From positions 73,608-137,607 of the forward strand of contig CABOHA010000005.1 in assembly GCA_902399975.1 (NCBI GenBank): a DNA stretch of 64,000 nt, in the 5' to 3' direction. The DNA is from Coriobacteriaceae bacterium. GTDB taxonomy: Bacteria; Actinomycetota; Coriobacteriia; Coriobacteriales; Coriobacteriaceae. A program made the position numbers and the translations under genes. The first letter of the stretch is position 1. Every line of letters begins with the position of its first letter. Below, piece by piece: positions 50,812-62,413 of this stretch. The notes beneath the pieces were generated by a model that did not search any database, was not told where the DNA came from, and was given only the letters and a program-made list of their open reading frames with translations.

Positions 50812-50838
50812 GCCATCGAATCACAAGGAGTCGATGGC
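50812..50838. terminator. Hairpin after uvrA
   Basis: Perfect 8-bp stem (50812-50819 with 50831-50838, loop of 11), 23 bases past the uvrA stop, without a U-run. Confidence 0.5.
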
Positions 50839-50860
50839 ACCCATAAACTGAATCGCCTAT

Positions 50861-53740
50861 TTATTGAGCATCAAGTTGAGCCTGACGCTCCCGGTCACGC
50901 CTGAGCAACGGCGCCAAAAACTTGCCCGTATAACTCTGCGAACAGTCCACAACCTGCTCCGGTGTGCCCGAAACCACGACGGTTCCGCCGCCGTTACCGC
51001 CCTCGGGACCCATATCGATCAGGCGGTCGGCAACCTTGATGACATCAAGGTTGTGTTCAATCACCAGCACCGTGTTGCCCGCATCGACCAAGCGCTGCAG
51101 CACATCGAGCAGCTGGCGGACGTCCTCAAAATGAAGGCCGGTCGTCGGCTCATCCAAAATATAGAACGTCTTGCCCGTCTGGCGTCGATGAAGCTCCTTG
51201 GCGAGCTTCACACGCTGCGCCTCGCCGCCCGAGAGCGTCGTGGCGGGCTGGCCCAGGCTCACGTAGCCCAAGCCTACATCGTACAGCGTCTGGAGCTTGC
51301 GCTTAATCTGCGGGATATTCCCAAAGAAGGCCAGTGCCTCGGTGACGCTCATGTCGAGCACGTCCGAGATGGTCTTACCACGGTAGGTGACCTCGAGCGT
51401 CTCGCGGTTATAGCGTTTGCCGCCGCAGACCTCACAGGGGACATAGATATCGGGAAGGAAGTGCATCTCGATCTTAATTTGTCCGTCGCCCTTGCATGCT
51501 TCGCAGCGACCGCCGCTCACGTTAAAGGAGAAACGTCCCGGCGAGTAGCCACGCGCCTTCGACTCCGGCGTACTCGCAAACAGTGCGCGAAGATCATCCC
51601 ACAGGCCAATGTACGTAGCAGGGTTGGAACGCGGCGTGCGGCCAATCGGCGACTGGTCAATGTCGATCACCTTATCGATGCACTCGATACCCTCGAGCTT
51701 TTTGTACGGGCCCACAGGACGCGTCGAACGGTGAATGGCATTCGTAAGCGCAGGCGCAATGGTGTCGGTAACCAGGGAGCTCTTGCCCGATCCCGACACG
51801 CCGGTAACAACCGTAAGCGTACCAAACTCGATCTTGGCGGTAACGTTTTTGAGGTTGTTGGCGCGGGCGCCCGTGATCTTAAGGCAGCCGCGACCGGGCT
51901 TGCGGCGTTCATCGGGAACCCGAATCATTCGCTTGCCGGTCAGGTAGGCACCCGTCATCGAATCGGGGCACGCCATGATATCGGCAGGCGTTCCCGCGGC
52001 GACCACGTGTCCGCCGTTCACGCCCGCACCGGGGCCCATGTCGACCACATAGTCGGCAGCACGAATCGTATCCTCATCATGCTCGACGACGATGACGGTA
52101 TTGCCGATATCGCGTAGGCGCTCAAGCGTCTTGATCAGGCGCTCGTTATCGCGCTGATGGAGGCCGATCGACGGCTCGTCCAAAATGTACAGCACACCCA
52201 TGAGGCCGGCGCCGATCTGCGTTGCCAGGCGAATGCGCTGGGCCTCGCCTCCGGAAAGCGTCGCCGAGGCACGGTCGAGGGTCAGATAGTCGAGTCCGAC
52301 ATCGACCAGAAAGCGCAGGCGCTCCAGGATTTCCTTAACGATGCGCCCGCCGATAAATTGTTGGCGCTCGGTAAGCTCCAGGCCCTCAAAAAACTCGAGC
52401 GACTCGCGGCACGATAGGCAGCAGACCTCGTAAATGGACTTACCGCCTACGGTAACGGCGAGCATCTCGGGGCGCAGACGAGCACCATGGCAACTCGAGC
52501 ACGGCTCCTCGCGGATGTACTTCTCCAAGCGCGCCTTGGTGTTCTCATTCGTCGTCTCGGTATAGCGCTCGTACAGGATATTGCGCACACCCGAGAACTT
52601 GGTGTCCCACTGGCTGCGGCGCCCATCGAGCTTTTGATAGTCGACCGAAATCTTCTGGTCGCCCAGGCCGTCTAAAAACGCGTGACGCACCCGCGGAGGC
52701 AGATCCTCCCACGGCGTATCGACGCTCACCTTAAAGTGTTTGCAGACCGCAGCGAAAATCTGCGGATAGTAGTTAGAGTTGCCAAACAGGCTGCCAAAGA
52801 CCCCGTCGGCGATCGACTTCGAGGGGTCTTCGATTAGGGCCTCGGCATCGACCGTCTTCTTAAAGCCAAGGCCATCGCACTCTGGGCACGCGCCATAGGG
52901 CGCGTTGAACGAGAAATCACGCGGCTGCAGGTCATCAATGGAGTGTCCATGCTCCGGGCACGCCAGGGCCAACGAATACTCCAGCAGCTCGCCCTCGGTC
53001 CCCTCGGGAGCATCACGATCGGGCAGCATGTACACGTTTACATTGCCATGAGCCAGCGCAGTCGCCTGTTCAACGGACTCGGCAATACGGCCCAGCGAGT
53101 TCTCGCGAATCACGATGCGGTCGACCACGACCTCGATATCGTGCTTGAATTTCTTATCTAAATCGATAGGGTCATCAAGCGAGCGAACCTCGCCGTCGAC
53201 ACGCACGCGGCTAAAGCCCTCGGCGCGAAGGTCCTCAAACAGTTTGGTGTACTCGCCTTTTCGCCCGCGTACCACCGGTGCCAGCACAAACGCACGACGA
53301 CCCTCTCCCGCCGCCAGGACCTTATCGGCGACCTGGTCGGTGGTTTGGCGCTCAATGACACGGCCGCATTCGGGACAGTGCGGGGTGCCCACACGGGCGA
53401 ACAGCAGGCGCAGATAGTCATAAATCTCGGTTACGGTGCCAACCGTCGAGCGAGGGTTTTTAGACGTCGTCTTTTGGTCGATCGACACCGCCGGCGAAAG
53501 GCCGTCGATTGAATCCAAGTCGGGTTTGTCCATCTGGCCCAAGAACTGGCGCGCATAACTCGAAAGGCTCTCGACGTATCGACGCTGGCCCTCGGCATAG
53601 ATAGTGTCAAATGCCAGCGAACTCTTGCCCGAGCCAGAAAGACCGGTAATGACCACGAGTTGGTCACGCGGAATGGAAACATCGATATCCCGGAGGTTAT
53701 GCTCACGAGCGCCGCGAATAACGATAGAGGAATCAGACAT
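50861..53740 (-). CDS. uvrA: Excinuclease ABC subunit A
   Basis: 959-residue damage-recognition ATPase. Two ABC modules: Walker [13 protein letters not shown] near residue 32 and [13 protein letters not shown] near 655, two LSGGEAQR signatures, and zinc fingers [16 protein letters not shown] and the [19 protein letters not shown] type. ATG 53740 ([16 protein letters not shown]) follows AAGGAG by 5 bases; an upstream in-frame stretch of 22 codons is not supported. Works with UvrB and UvrC, both encoded in this window. Divergent from the LTA-synthase-like gene. Confidence 0.97.
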   Translation of the reverse strand: MSDSSIVIRGAREHNLRDIDVSIPRDQLVVITGLSGSGKSSLAFDTIYAEGQRRYVESLSSYARQFLGQMDKPDLDSIDGLSPAVSIDQKTTSKNPRSTVGTVTEIYDYLRLLFARVGTPHCPECGRVIERQTTDQVADKVLAAGEGRRAFVLAPVVRGRKGEYTKLFEDLRAEGFSRVRVDGEVRSLDDPIDLDKKFKHDIEVVVDRIVIRENSLGRIAESVEQATALAHGNVNVYMLPDRDAPEGTEGELLEYSLALACPEHGHSIDDLQPRDFSFNAPYGACPECDGLGFKKTVDAEALIEDPSKSIADGVFGSLFGNSNYYPQIFAAVCKHFKVSVDTPWEDLPPRVRHAFLDGLGDQKISVDYQKLDGRRSQWDTKFSGVRNILYERYTETTNENTKARLEKYIREEPCSSCHGARLRPEMLAVTVGGKSIYEVCCLSCRESLEFFEGLELTERQQFIGGRIVKEILERLRFLVDVGLDYLTLDRASATLSGGEAQRIRLATQIGAGLMGVLYILDEPSIGLHQRDNERLIKTLERLRDIGNTVIVVEHDEDTIRAADYVVDMGPGAGVNGGHVVAAGTPADIMACPDSMTGAYLTGKRMIRVPDERRKPGRGCLKITGARANNLKNVTAKIEFGTLTVVTGVSGSGKSSLVTDTIAPALTNAIHRSTRPVGPYKKLEGIECIDKVIDIDQSPIGRTPRSNPATYIGLWDDLRALFASTPESKARGYSPGRFSFNVSGGRCEACKGDGQIKIEMHFLPDIYVPCEVCGGKRYNRETLEVTYRGKTISDVLDMSVTEALAFFGNIPQIKRKLQTLYDVGLGYVSLGQPATTLSGGEAQRVKLAKELHRRQTGKTFYILDEPTTGLHFEDVRQLLDVLQRLVDAGNTVLVIEHNLDVIKVADRLIDMGPEGGNGGGTVVVSGTPEQVVDCSQSYTGKFLAPLLRRDRERQAQLDAQ

Positions 53741-53933
53741 GGAAGCTCCTTGCCTCCTATTGCATCGAATCATACTGCCGATGAGTTTAGCGCACTCGAT
53801 GCGCACAGATGTTCGTAATACAAGATTCGCAGACCTTTAGCTTTGCGTATCGGGCGCTTTGTTTCTCGAAATGCCGTGGAAAGGTTACAGTAATCTAATA
53901 CTGAACTTAATTTGCTGTACCAGAGGAACGTCC

Positions 53934-56087
53934 ATGACCGAAGATATCCCCCTTGAAATCACTTCGAGCGACATGGCCAATCTGCCCATATTCGTCGCCG
54001 TCCTTATCGTGGCCGCCGTCGTCGTGCGCGTGTATTTTTCAATCAAACGCAACGAAAAGCCACCCATTGCCCGCGTCTTTTGGTGCGCGACGCTCCTCAT
54101 CCCGCTCGGCGTGGTAGCTGCATGGGTTACGAATCAATTGCTCGTAAATGAGGGCAGCTCCCTATGGATCCTTTCTTATTCGGCGCTCGGTGCTGCCGCC
54201 GTCATGCTTCTTGTCGAGCCCTTGGTTTCGGGACTTATCGACCAAACCGACCTTGCGACGGGAACAGTTGCCTGTATTTGCCGTGACATCCTTGTCATCG
54301 CCGCTGTTTCAGCGCTCTCGTTCGTTTCACTCGAAATTGCCTGCAACGAAACGTTCTATCGCATTCCCGCCAACTCATTCGGGTTTTCCGTCGGGCTGCT
54401 CGCGACGGTTCTGCTCTCCCTTTATTTGCTGGGACAGCGTCATGGAGGCGTCATGGCCCTCGTGCCCATCGTCTGTTGCATCCTTGGCATTGCCGAGCAC
54501 TTCGTCATAACGTTTAAAGGCGAAGCCATCCTGCCAAGCGATATCTTGGCCCTTGGCACCGCAATGGAAGTGAGCGAGGGATACGAGTTTACCTTTACCG
54601 CCGGAATCGTAACCTCTCTCGCCCTGCTGGAGATTTCCTTGGGGCTTCTTTCGCTCATCCGACCGCAAAAGCTCCGTACGCCCACCCATGTCTTCCCCGC
54701 TATCGCCGCTAACCTCTGTGCTTTTCTGCTAGTGACCGTTGTGGGGCTCTCAGGCTTTTCCAACATCGACTTGGAGCAGGCGCTGGATTTTGGATTTGAC
54801 CGTTGGCAGCCCATCACCACGTATGCGTCTCAGGGTTTTATCACTTCGTTCACCGAAATGGTCAACGAGTTGCCCATTGAGAAGCCCGAAGACTATACGC
54901 CCGATGAGGCACAGAGCATCGAGCAGGAGCTCGCCGCCGTCTACGACAGCACATATGGCTCGAGCGAACAGCGCGCGGCGGCCGTTGCCCAGTTCAATGA
55001 AATCAAGCCGACGATTGTTGCCGTCATGAATGAGAGTTTTAGCGACCTTTCGTGCTTTGAGCAGCTCCAGGCGGCCGGGTACACCGGCCCCGCATTCTAC
55101 AACTCGCTTCCCGACACACTTGTTCGCGGCACCATGCTCGCTTCGGTCGCCGGTGGCGGAACGGCGAACTCCGAATTCGAATTTTTGACCGGAGCGACAA
55201 CGGCCTTTGTCGGATTAGGCAAGATCCCCTATCAGCTGTATCAGATGAATGGCGTAAACAGCCTGGCAAAAGACCTTAAAGAGCTTGGGTATACCACTAC
55301 CGCTATGCACCCGCAAAACCCCGTCAACTACCATCGAGATAAAATCTATCAGCAGCTGGGCTTTGGAGACTTTCTTTCAATCGGCGATTTCGAAGGTGCG
55401 CCCTATTACCATGCCGGCGTATGCGACTACGCCACCTACGACATGATACTCGACTTGCTTAGAACCGACGAAGCGCCACAGTTCATCTTTGACGTCACGA
55501 TGCAAAATCACGGCGGCTACGACTATGGCACCGTTCCCGCCGAAGAGCTGACAAACTATTGGGTCGAGGGAGCCAGCGAAGGCGCCAACAGCGCGCTCAA
55601 CACCTATCTCACCTGCATCAACGCATCCGACCGGGACCTCGAGTACTTTATCAACGAGCTCCGCAATATCGGCAGACCGGTTGTTCTTGTCTTTTTTGGC
55701 GACCATCAGCCGAGCGCCGCAACGACTCTCAACGACGAGCTGTACCCTCAGGAAGATACGGCAAGCCACGCTTTCCGTATCTATCAGTCGACATATCTCG
55801 TCTGGGCTAACTATGAGATCGCCGGCAATACCGAGCTCAACGTCTACGACACCGTCGGGGCAAACGAGATTGCAGCCATTACCCTTAATAAGATCGGCGC
55901 TCCGCTCACCAATTACCAAAAGGCCCTGCTTGCGACAAGGTCAGATGTACCCACCATCAATGTCGCCGGCTATCTCGGTGCCGACGGGCTGCGCTACGAC
56001 TTGGAATCGGAAGACAGCCCCTACGCCTCGACGATCGACAAGCTGCAGCGCATGCAGTACCTCGAGTTCGCCAGCAAAGTTCAGTAA
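53934..56087 (+). CDS. LTA synthase/MdoB-family phosphoglycerol (or alkaline phosphatase-like) transferase
   Basis: 717-residue membrane enzyme. Roughly eight N-terminal spans (residues 15-300) are followed by an extracellular sulfatase-like domain from about 350. Catalytic elements of lipoteichoic-acid synthases are present: E367 in MNESFSDLS, the nucleophile T410 in GGGTANSEFEFLTG, and D590-H591 in FFGDHQPS. It should move glycerol-phosphate or a related group onto a surface polymer or glycolipid. ATG 53934 lies 5 bases after AGAGGAA. The closest relatives by these motifs are the clostridial/coriobacterial 'LTA synthase family' proteins; exact product unknown. Confidence 0.88.
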   Translation: MTEDIPLEITSSDMANLPIFVAVLIVAAVVVRVYFSIKRNEKPPIARVFWCATLLIPLGVVAAWVTNQLLVNEGSSLWILSYSALGAAAVMLLVEPLVSGLIDQTDLATGTVACICRDILVIAAVSALSFVSLEIACNETFYRIPANSFGFSVGLLATVLLSLYLLGQRHGGVMALVPIVCCILGIAEHFVITFKGEAILPSDILALGTAMEVSEGYEFTFTAGIVTSLALLEISLGLLSLIRPQKLRTPTHVFPAIAANLCAFLLVTVVGLSGFSNIDLEQALDFGFDRWQPITTYASQGFITSFTEMVNELPIEKPEDYTPDEAQSIEQELAAVYDSTYGSSEQRAAAVAQFNEIKPTIVAVMNESFSDLSCFEQLQAAGYTGPAFYNSLPDTLVRGTMLASVAGGGTANSEFEFLTGATTAFVGLGKIPYQLYQMNGVNSLAKDLKELGYTTTAMHPQNPVNYHRDKIYQQLGFGDFLSIGDFEGAPYYHAGVCDYATYDMILDLLRTDEAPQFIFDVTMQNHGGYDYGTVPAEELTNYWVEGASEGANSALNTYLTCINASDRDLEYFINELRNIGRPVVLVFFGDHQPSAATTLNDELYPQEDTASHAFRIYQSTYLVWANYEIAGNTELNVYDTVGANEIAAITLNKIGAPLTNYQKALLATRSDVPTINVAGYLGADGLRYDLESEDSPYASTIDKLQRMQYLEFASKVQ

Positions 56088-56232
56088 GCCCGCCCATTCG
56101 CTTGGGCCCATCATATTGCAAGCGCGCTCGGCCCAAATGCATCGCAAATGACTCCCGCTCGCAAACGAGGGTACAATGACGCTCGTGTCACATCGCGGGG
56201 CCCCGGCCCCAGCATATACAAAGGAGTCATAC

Positions 56233-57063
56233 ATGGGTTGCAAACACGCACAGGCCGCCGGCGGACAAACGTCGCCATCGCAATTTGAGGAGAACACGCT
56301 GTCCGAGGTCAAGCGCGTCATCGCCGTGCTTTCCGGCAAGGGCGGTGTCGGCAAGTCGTTTGTCACCGGCGCCATCGCCACCGAGCTTGCCCGTCACGGC
56401 CACAAGGTCGGCGTCCTCGATGCCGACATCACCGGTCCCTCTATCCCCAAGATGTTCGGTATGAGCGGACGCCACGTCCATGCTCTTGGCAACCTTATGC
56501 TGCCCGAAATCTCCGAGCACGGCGTCAAGGTCATGAGCTCTAACCTGCTGCTCCAAAACGAAACCGACCCCGTCCTCTGGCGCGGTCCGGTTATCGCGGG
56601 TGCCATCAGGCAGTTCTGGAGCGAAACCTCATGGGGCCCCATCGACTACCTGTTGGTCGACATGCCTCCGGGAACGGGCGACGTCGCTCTCACGGTCTTC
56701 CAGTCGCTGCCCGTCGATGGCATCGTCATCGTCACGAGCCCGCAGGATCTGGTCTCGATGATCGTCGCCAAGGCGGTCAACATGGCCGAGAAGATGAACG
56801 TCCCCATTCTGGGAATCGTCGAAAACATGAGCTATATCGAGTGCCCCGATTGCGGCAAGAAGATTGAAGTCTTTGGCAAGAGCAAGCTCCCCGAGGTCGC
56901 CGAGCGTTACAACCTCGAGATCCTAGGGCAGCTTCCCATCAATCCGGCACTCGCCGAGGCTTGCGATAAGGGCGAGGTTGAGACCGCGCTACCCGATGGC
57001 ATGCTGCCCAAGGCCGTCTCTGCCGTCGAGGCCATCGCCCCGCACGAGACCGCCGAGGCCTAA
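56233..57063 (+). CDS. mrp: Mrp/NBP35-family Fe-S cluster carrier ATPase
   Basis: 276-residue P-loop protein that carries iron-sulfur clusters to apo-proteins. Deviant Walker A SGKGGVGKSFVTG (about 37-48), GVLDADITGPSIPKMFG, LLVDMPPGTGDVALT, and the cluster-binding CxxC in MSYIECPDCGKKIEVFG (about 217-220). Extra Cys and His sit at the N-terminus (MGCKHAQ). ATG 56233 follows AAAGGAG by 6 bases. The next gene starts at the base after its stop. Confidence 0.94.
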   Translation: MGCKHAQAAGGQTSPSQFEENTLSEVKRVIAVLSGKGGVGKSFVTGAIATELARHGHKVGVLDADITGPSIPKMFGMSGRHVHALGNLMLPEISEHGVKVMSSNLLLQNETDPVLWRGPVIAGAIRQFWSETSWGPIDYLLVDMPPGTGDVALTVFQSLPVDGIVIVTSPQDLVSMIVAKAVNMAEKMNVPILGIVENMSYIECPDCGKKIEVFGKSKLPEVAERYNLEILGQLPINPALAEACDKGEVETALPDGMLPKAVSAVEAIAPHETAEA

Positions 57064-58335
57064 GTGAACACAAACGCCTCCTATGACGTCTTGGTAATCG
57101 GCGGCGGGGCCTCGGGTCTCGCCGCCGCCATTACGGCCGCACGCGCAGGCAAAAGCGTCTGCATCGTTGAGCGCGATGTTGCCTGCGGCCTTAAACTCCT
57201 TGCGACCGGCAACGGCCGCTGCAACCTTTCCAACGAATCAATTGATTTCCAGCGGTACAACCACCCCGAATTCGTCGAATCCGTCATGGGTCCCCAGCCT
57301 GATCAGGAGCTCGGCAGTTTCTTCTCCTCGCTGGGCATCATGACGACCTCCGAGGAGGGCCGGCTGTATCCGCGCTCCCTTCGTGCCGAATCGGTGCGCG
57401 ACGCGCTTCTCAACGTTTGCGACCGCCTAGGTATCACCTTAATCTGCGGAGCCAACGTTGCCTCGGCGCACAAAGCTTCCGAAGGCTGGGCACTCCAAAT
57501 AGACCGTCCAGCGCGGGCGCTCAAGGCAAAAAAGCACGATGACCGAAAATCGGAGCTCCGCTCGCTTCGGAAAGCGCTCGCCGATGTCCCTCGCAAGAAC
57601 GAGGCCCTGCAGGCACATGCCGTAATTATCGCTACGGGCGGCAACCCCACCGGTATCGCCGATACGTTTCGCCTCCCCCTCACTTCGCCGCGCCCCATCC
57701 TCTGCCCCGTATCGGCAACGGTCGTTGGCGATCGGGCGGCACTCAAGACGTTGGACGGCCTGCGCGTCCGTGTCCGCTTGACGCTCGCCCGCAATCATAA
57801 TGAGCTCTGGCACGAAGACGGTGAAGTGCTGTTTCGAACCTTCGGTATCTCGGGTGTCGCTGTCTTCAACCTCTCTCGTCGTATCCAGCACGGCGATACG
57901 ATCCTGCTCGACGTTTTCCCCGACCTCTCCAAAGACGAGTTGCTCGATATGCTCAACCGGCGCGTTGAGCTGTTCGGTGACTTTTCACCCCGCGATCCCC
58001 GTTGGCTCGACGGCATGCTCGCCCCGCAACTCTCCCGCGTCGTCTGCACAGCGTTCGAGCAGTGCCATCCATGCTCCAACGATGTCATCCACCTGGTCTC
58101 GATCCTCAAGCACTTTAAATTGCTCGTCGAGGGAACAACCGAGGAGCGCTCAGCGCAGGTCACGCGTGGTGGCGTATCTGTCGAGAGTATCTCAACACCC
58201 AGCCTACGCGCGCGCAGTGTTGTCGACGCCCCGCTTTACGTTTGCGGTGAAGCGCTCGACATCGACGCCGATTGCGGAGGCTTTAACCTTGCGTGGGCCT
58301 GGATCTCGGGCATTCGCGCTGCAAGCAGCCTGTAG
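57064..58335 (+). CDS. NAD(P)/FAD-dependent oxidoreductase, HI0933/YhiN-like
   Basis: 423-residue flavoprotein. Dinucleotide motif VLVIGGGASGLAAAITAARAGK at the N-terminus, the family motif LKLLATGNGRCNLSN (about 40-55), ATGGNPTGIADT near 200, and a C-terminal ALDIDADCGGFNLAWAWISG, all as in the HI0933 family. GTG 57064 directly follows the mrp TAA, so translation is coupled. The biological substrate of this family is unsettled. Confidence 0.88.
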   Translation: MNTNASYDVLVIGGGASGLAAAITAARAGKSVCIVERDVACGLKLLATGNGRCNLSNESIDFQRYNHPEFVESVMGPQPDQELGSFFSSLGIMTTSEEGRLYPRSLRAESVRDALLNVCDRLGITLICGANVASAHKASEGWALQIDRPARALKAKKHDDRKSELRSLRKALADVPRKNEALQAHAVIIATGGNPTGIADTFRLPLTSPRPILCPVSATVVGDRAALKTLDGLRVRVRLTLARNHNELWHEDGEVLFRTFGISGVAVFNLSRRIQHGDTILLDVFPDLSKDELLDMLNRRVELFGDFSPRDPRWLDGMLAPQLSRVVCTAFEQCHPCSNDVIHLVSILKHFKLLVEGTTEERSAQVTRGGVSVESISTPSLRARSVVDAPLYVCGEALDIDADCGGFNLAWAWISGIRAASSL

Positions 58336-58365
58336 CCGCGCAGTCTATAATCAAAAACGCATTCG

Positions 58366-58398
58366 GGCCGTCTGGGATACCGGACGGCCTCTTTCTTG
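58366..58398 (+). terminator. Terminator after the HI0933-like gene
   Basis: 7-bp stem (58366-58372 with 58383-58389) followed by TCTTTCTT. It lies 30 bases past the stop and just before the next gene's ribosome site. Confidence 0.6.
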
Positions 58399-58415
58399 CC
58401 TCTAAGGAGACCTCG

Positions 58416-60056
58416 ATGATCGAAATCACCCAAGTCAACGCGTCGCTCGATGAAGCCGACGATGAAAATGCCTGTCTCATTGTTGGCAAGCGAGTCGCCA
58501 AGCGCGTCCTACGTTGCAAGGACTCCGAGATCAAGTCCATCGAGCTCCACCGCAAGTCAATCGACGCTCGCAAAAAACGAGACGTCCATTTTATCCTGAG
58601 CTTTCGTGTTGAGCTGACTAGTCCCCACCTCGAGCGAGAAGCGGTCGACAGCGTTACCGAGCGTGACCGCTCGCGCGTACGCGCGATAGAAGACGATGAG
58701 CCTTCATTCCCCTCCCCCGCCTCCGACGCACCTCAAGAACGCCCTGTCGTTGTCGGCGCCGGATGCGCCGGCCTTTTCGCTGCGCTTACGCTCGCCGAAG
58801 CAGGTCTTAAGCCCTTGCTCATCGAGCGCGGCGACCCGGCATTTCGCCGCTCGCAGGCGATCGACCTCTTTCTAAAGGAGCGCATCCTCGACCCCGAGAG
58901 CAATATCCAGTTTGGCCTGGGCGGCGCGGGGACCTTCTCGGACGGCAAGCTCAATACGGGAACCAAAAATCCCGCCCATCGCCTTATCCTCGAAACCTTC
59001 GTCGAGGCGGGTGCGCCCCGCGATATTCTGTGGGATGCCAAGCCGCACATTGGCTCCGACATCCTTCCCACGGTCGTCACCGCTATATCCCAGCGCATCG
59101 AGCAGCTCGGAGGTGTCGTCCGTTATCGAACGAAGCTCGTCGACATTCGCATCGACGCGTCTGGCGCCATCACCGGTATTGATGTCCAATCGTCCCAAGA
59201 CACCGCTTGCGAGCCAATCGAGACAAAGCACCTCATCCTCGCCTGCGGGCATTCTGCTCGCGATATTTTTGAGCTCCTTAAGGACCACAACGTGGTCCTC
59301 GCACAAAAGACCTTTGCCATGGGCGTTCGCATCGAGCATCCGCAGCGCGACATCGACCGAGCCCAATTCGGAGCCTCGGCGGGACATCCTGCCCTCGGAG
59401 CAGCCCCCTACAAGCTCGTCGCCCATCTTCCCAACGGCCGCAGCGTGTTCTCGTTTTGCATGTGTCCCGGCGGGCAGGTTGTCGCCGCCTCTTCCGAGCA
59501 GGGCCACTTGTGCGTCAACGGCGCCAGTCTCAATGCCCGCGACGGACGCAACGCAAATGCCGCCCTGCTCGTTAACGTCACGCCTGAGGACCTTCCCAAC
59601 GATGACCCGCTCGCCGGCATCGAGCTCCAGCGCGCCTGCGAGGCGGCCGCCTACCGCCTGGGCGGTTCCAACTGGAACGCACCGGCACAGCTCGTCGGAG
59701 ATTTCCTCGCAGGACGCGCCAGCAAGGCGCCCGGAAAGGTAAAGCCCACCTATCCGCTCGGTGTGACCTGGACGGCAATTGACGAAGCCCTGCCGCAGCA
59801 TATCGTCGAGTCGCTCCGCCTGGGACTTCCCCTACTTGGAAAAAAGCTACGAGGCTACGACCGCTCCGATGCTGTCCTTACCGGCGTGGAGACTCGCTCG
59901 AGCTCACCGGTCACCGTCACCCGAGACCGAACATGCCATGCCGTGTCGACCCCGGGCCTCTACCCTTGCGGTGAGGGAGCTGGATATGCCGGCGGCATCA
60001 TGAGCGCCGCCACCGACGGCATCCGTTGTGCCGAAGCCCTGATCGCAGACCTCTAA
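58416..60056 (+). CDS. Uncharacterised FAD-dependent dehydrogenase (COG2509-type)
   Basis: 546-residue flavoprotein. A distinct N-terminal domain of about 100 residues (KRVAKRVLRCKDSEIKSIELHRKSIDARKKRDVHFILSF, i.e. the ferredoxin-like start typical of this family) precedes the FAD motif PVVVGAGCAGLFAALTLAEAG at about 108. FGLGGAGTFSDGKLNTGTK and the end CGEGAGYAGGIMSAATDGIRCAE are family hallmarks. ATG 58416 follows AAGGAG by 6 bases; the upstream open frame lies in the terminator. Function unknown; convergent with uvrB. Confidence 0.85.
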   Translation: MIEITQVNASLDEADDENACLIVGKRVAKRVLRCKDSEIKSIELHRKSIDARKKRDVHFILSFRVELTSPHLEREAVDSVTERDRSRVRAIEDDEPSFPSPASDAPQERPVVVGAGCAGLFAALTLAEAGLKPLLIERGDPAFRRSQAIDLFLKERILDPESNIQFGLGGAGTFSDGKLNTGTKNPAHRLILETFVEAGAPRDILWDAKPHIGSDILPTVVTAISQRIEQLGGVVRYRTKLVDIRIDASGAITGIDVQSSQDTACEPIETKHLILACGHSARDIFELLKDHNVVLAQKTFAMGVRIEHPQRDIDRAQFGASAGHPALGAAPYKLVAHLPNGRSVFSFCMCPGGQVVAASSEQGHLCVNGASLNARDGRNANAALLVNVTPEDLPNDDPLAGIELQRACEAAAYRLGGSNWNAPAQLVGDFLAGRASKAPGKVKPTYPLGVTWTAIDEALPQHIVESLRLGLPLLGKKLRGYDRSDAVLTGVETRSSSPVTVTRDRTCHAVSTPGLYPCGEGAGYAGGIMSAATDGIRCAEALIADL

Positions 60057-60083
60057 CGCACGAATTCCAGCGCGCAAAAGACG

Positions 60084-60117
60084 CATGCCCCGAGCTCCGC
60101 AGGGAACTCGGGGCATG
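60084..60117. terminator. Bidirectional terminator between the FAD gene and uvrB
   Basis: Perfect 11-bp stem (60084-60094 with 60107-60117) between two convergent genes, 27 bases from one stop and 5 from the other. Confidence 0.75.
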
Positions 60118-60121
60118 TTCG

Positions 60122-62362
60122 CTATTTCTTAAACCGTGCACCCTGGCGTTTTCTGCCCGATGCGAACGTGGAACCCTTGCGAGCCTGCGAACGTAAGCGC
60201 TCGATCGTCTCGTCCTCAGACGCACCCTCGAGCATCGCCCGAATCTGAACGACGGCATCGCGCAGGCGCGCCGCCTCCTCAAAGTCCATGGCGGCAGAAG
60301 CGTTACGCATATCCTCTTCCATGGTTTCGACGATCCGCACGAGCTCGTCATGCGGCAGTTCTTCCAACTGCTCCGCAAGTGTCTGCTCGGGCGCCACCGT
60401 TTCCGGCACGCCACCCTCGCCCGACTCATCGGGCGTATAGAATGCGCCATGGCCAAGAGAGTCGCCCTTCGAGCGTCCCTTGGAACCCACGGTTTTTTCG
60501 GCCTCGGCAATAAAACTTGAGATGTCGTTGATGGCCTTGCGCACCGTCTTGGGCACAATGCCATGCTCTTCGTTATATGCCATCTGAATCTCGCGACGGC
60601 GCTGCGTCTCCTCGATGGCCTCTTTCATCGAATCGGTCACAACGTCTGCATACATGATGACTTCGCCATCGGCGTTACGGGCCGCGCGGCCAATCGTCTG
60701 AATCAGCGAACGGCGGTTGCGCAAGAAGCCTTCCTTATCGGCATCGAGAATTGCCACCAGTGAGACCTCGGGAAGATCCAAGCCCTCGCGAAGCAGGTTG
60801 ATGCCAACGAGAACATCGATCTTGCCCTCGCGCAGCGTTCGCAGGATCTCGACACGGTCCATTGTCGCCGTATCAGAATGCATGTAATTGACCTTAATGC
60901 CCGCATCAAGCAGATGGTCGGTCAGGTCCTCGGCCATGCGCTTGGTCAACGTGGTCACCAGCACGCGCTCCTTGCGGGCAACGCGCTCGCGAATCTCGTC
61001 CTCAAGATCGTCAATCTGACCGCGAACCGGACGCACATCGATCTTGGGATCGAGCAGGCCGGTCGGACGAATAATCTGCTCAACATCGTTCTGGCTCACC
61101 CGCAGCTCGTAGTCGCCCGGCGTGGCCGAAACGTAGATGAACTGGGGGATCCTTGCCTCAAACTCATCGAAACGAAGCGGGCGGTTATCGAGTGCCGAAG
61201 GAAGGCGAAAACCGTGTTCCACCAGCGTCACCTTACGCGAGCGGTCACCTTCGTGCATGCCGCGAATCTGCGGCACCGTCACATGGCTCTCATCGATGAT
61301 GCAGAGCATGTCCTTAGGGAAGTAATCGATCAGGGTAAACGGCGGCTCGCCCGGTTTTCGACCGTCCAGATGACGCGAGTAGTTCTCGATACCGTTACAA
61401 AAACCCATGGTCTCGAGCATCTCGAGATCATAGTCGGTGCGCTGCTGCAGACGCTGTGCCTCGAGCAACTTGTCGGTCGCCTTGAACTCGGCCACACGCT
61501 TCTCGCACTCTTCACTGATTGATTTCAGAGCCGCCTTGACCTTCGGCTTCTCGGTCACGTAGTGCGATGCCGGCCATACGGGGATGGCCTCGTACTCACG
61601 AAGCATCTCACCGGTAACCTCATCGATCTCGGCAATAAGCTCAACCTCGTCGCCAAAGAACTCAAACCGCAACGGATGCTCGGCATAAGGCGGATACACG
61701 TCGACAACATCGCCGCGCACGCGGAACGTGCCGCGCGCTAGGTCATAGTCATTGCGATCATATTGAATGTCGATAAGTGCATGGATAAAGTCATCGCGCT
61801 CGAGCGGCACTTTCTTGTCGACATTCGGCGCCAGCCCCGCATAGTCCTCGGGAGAGCCGATACCGTAGATACAGGACACCGAAGCAACGACGATTACATC
61901 GCGTCGAGAGAGCAACGAGGCGGTCGCCTGATGTCGCAGCATCTCGACCTCTTCGTTAATCGAGGAGTCTTTCTCGATATATGTATCGCTTTGCGGCACA
62001 TACGCCTCGGGCTGATAGTAGTCGTAGTACGAGACAAAGTAGACCACAGCGTTGTTGGGAAAGAACTCTTTGAGCTCGCTCGCAAGCTGAGCGGCGAGCG
62101 TTTTATTGGGAGCCATGACCAGCGTCGGCTTCCCCAGGGCCTCAATAGTCTTAGCCATCGTGAAGGTCTTGCCCGAACCAGTCACGCCCAGCAAAACCTG
62201 ATAGCGATCTCCGTCCCTCACACCCTGCACAAGCGACTCAATGGCCTTAGGCTGAGAACCTGCAGGCTCATAGGGAGAAACGACTTCAAACGGCACCTCA
62301 GCGCCCTCAACGCCAAAGCGCTTAAGTTCACCACCAACGCGTTCTACTTCAAATTCCGCCAT
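60122..62362 (-). CDS. uvrB: Excinuclease ABC subunit B
   Basis: 746-residue helicase-like repair protein. Walker [13 protein letters not shown] (about 57-64), the beta-hairpin [21 protein letters not shown] (about 108-128), DESHVTVPQ, helicase motifs [15 protein letters not shown] and [10 protein letters not shown], and the C-terminal UVR motif that binds UvrC ([29 protein letters not shown]). ATG 62362 follows AGGAG by 5 bases. Followed upstream on the same strand by the lytic transglycosylase and coaE genes. Confidence 0.97.
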   Translation of the reverse strand: MAEFEVERVGGELKRFGVEGAEVPFEVVSPYEPAGSQPKAIESLVQGVRDGDRYQVLLGVTGSGKTFTMAKTIEALGKPTLVMAPNKTLAAQLASELKEFFPNNAVVYFVSYYDYYQPEAYVPQSDTYIEKDSSINEEVEMLRHQATASLLSRRDVIVVASVSCIYGIGSPEDYAGLAPNVDKKVPLERDDFIHALIDIQYDRNDYDLARGTFRVRGDVVDVYPPYAEHPLRFEFFGDEVELIAEIDEVTGEMLREYEAIPVWPASHYVTEKPKVKAALKSISEECEKRVAEFKATDKLLEAQRLQQRTDYDLEMLETMGFCNGIENYSRHLDGRKPGEPPFTLIDYFPKDMLCIIDESHVTVPQIRGMHEGDRSRKVTLVEHGFRLPSALDNRPLRFDEFEARIPQFIYVSATPGDYELRVSQNDVEQIIRPTGLLDPKIDVRPVRGQIDDLEDEIRERVARKERVLVTTLTKRMAEDLTDHLLDAGIKVNYMHSDTATMDRVEILRTLREGKIDVLVGINLLREGLDLPEVSLVAILDADKEGFLRNRRSLIQTIGRAARNADGEVIMYADVVTDSMKEAIEETQRRREIQMAYNEEHGIVPKTVRKAINDISSFIAEAEKTVGSKGRSKGDSLGHGAFYTPDESGEGGVPETVAPEQTLAEQLEELPHDELVRIVETMEEDMRNASAAMDFEEAARLRDAVVQIRAMLEGASEDETIERLRSQARKGSTFASGRKRQGARFKK

Positions 62363-62413
62363 GGATACTCCTAACTCATACATCTGCAGTATACGCAGGA
62401 GGTGGGCTTAGTC

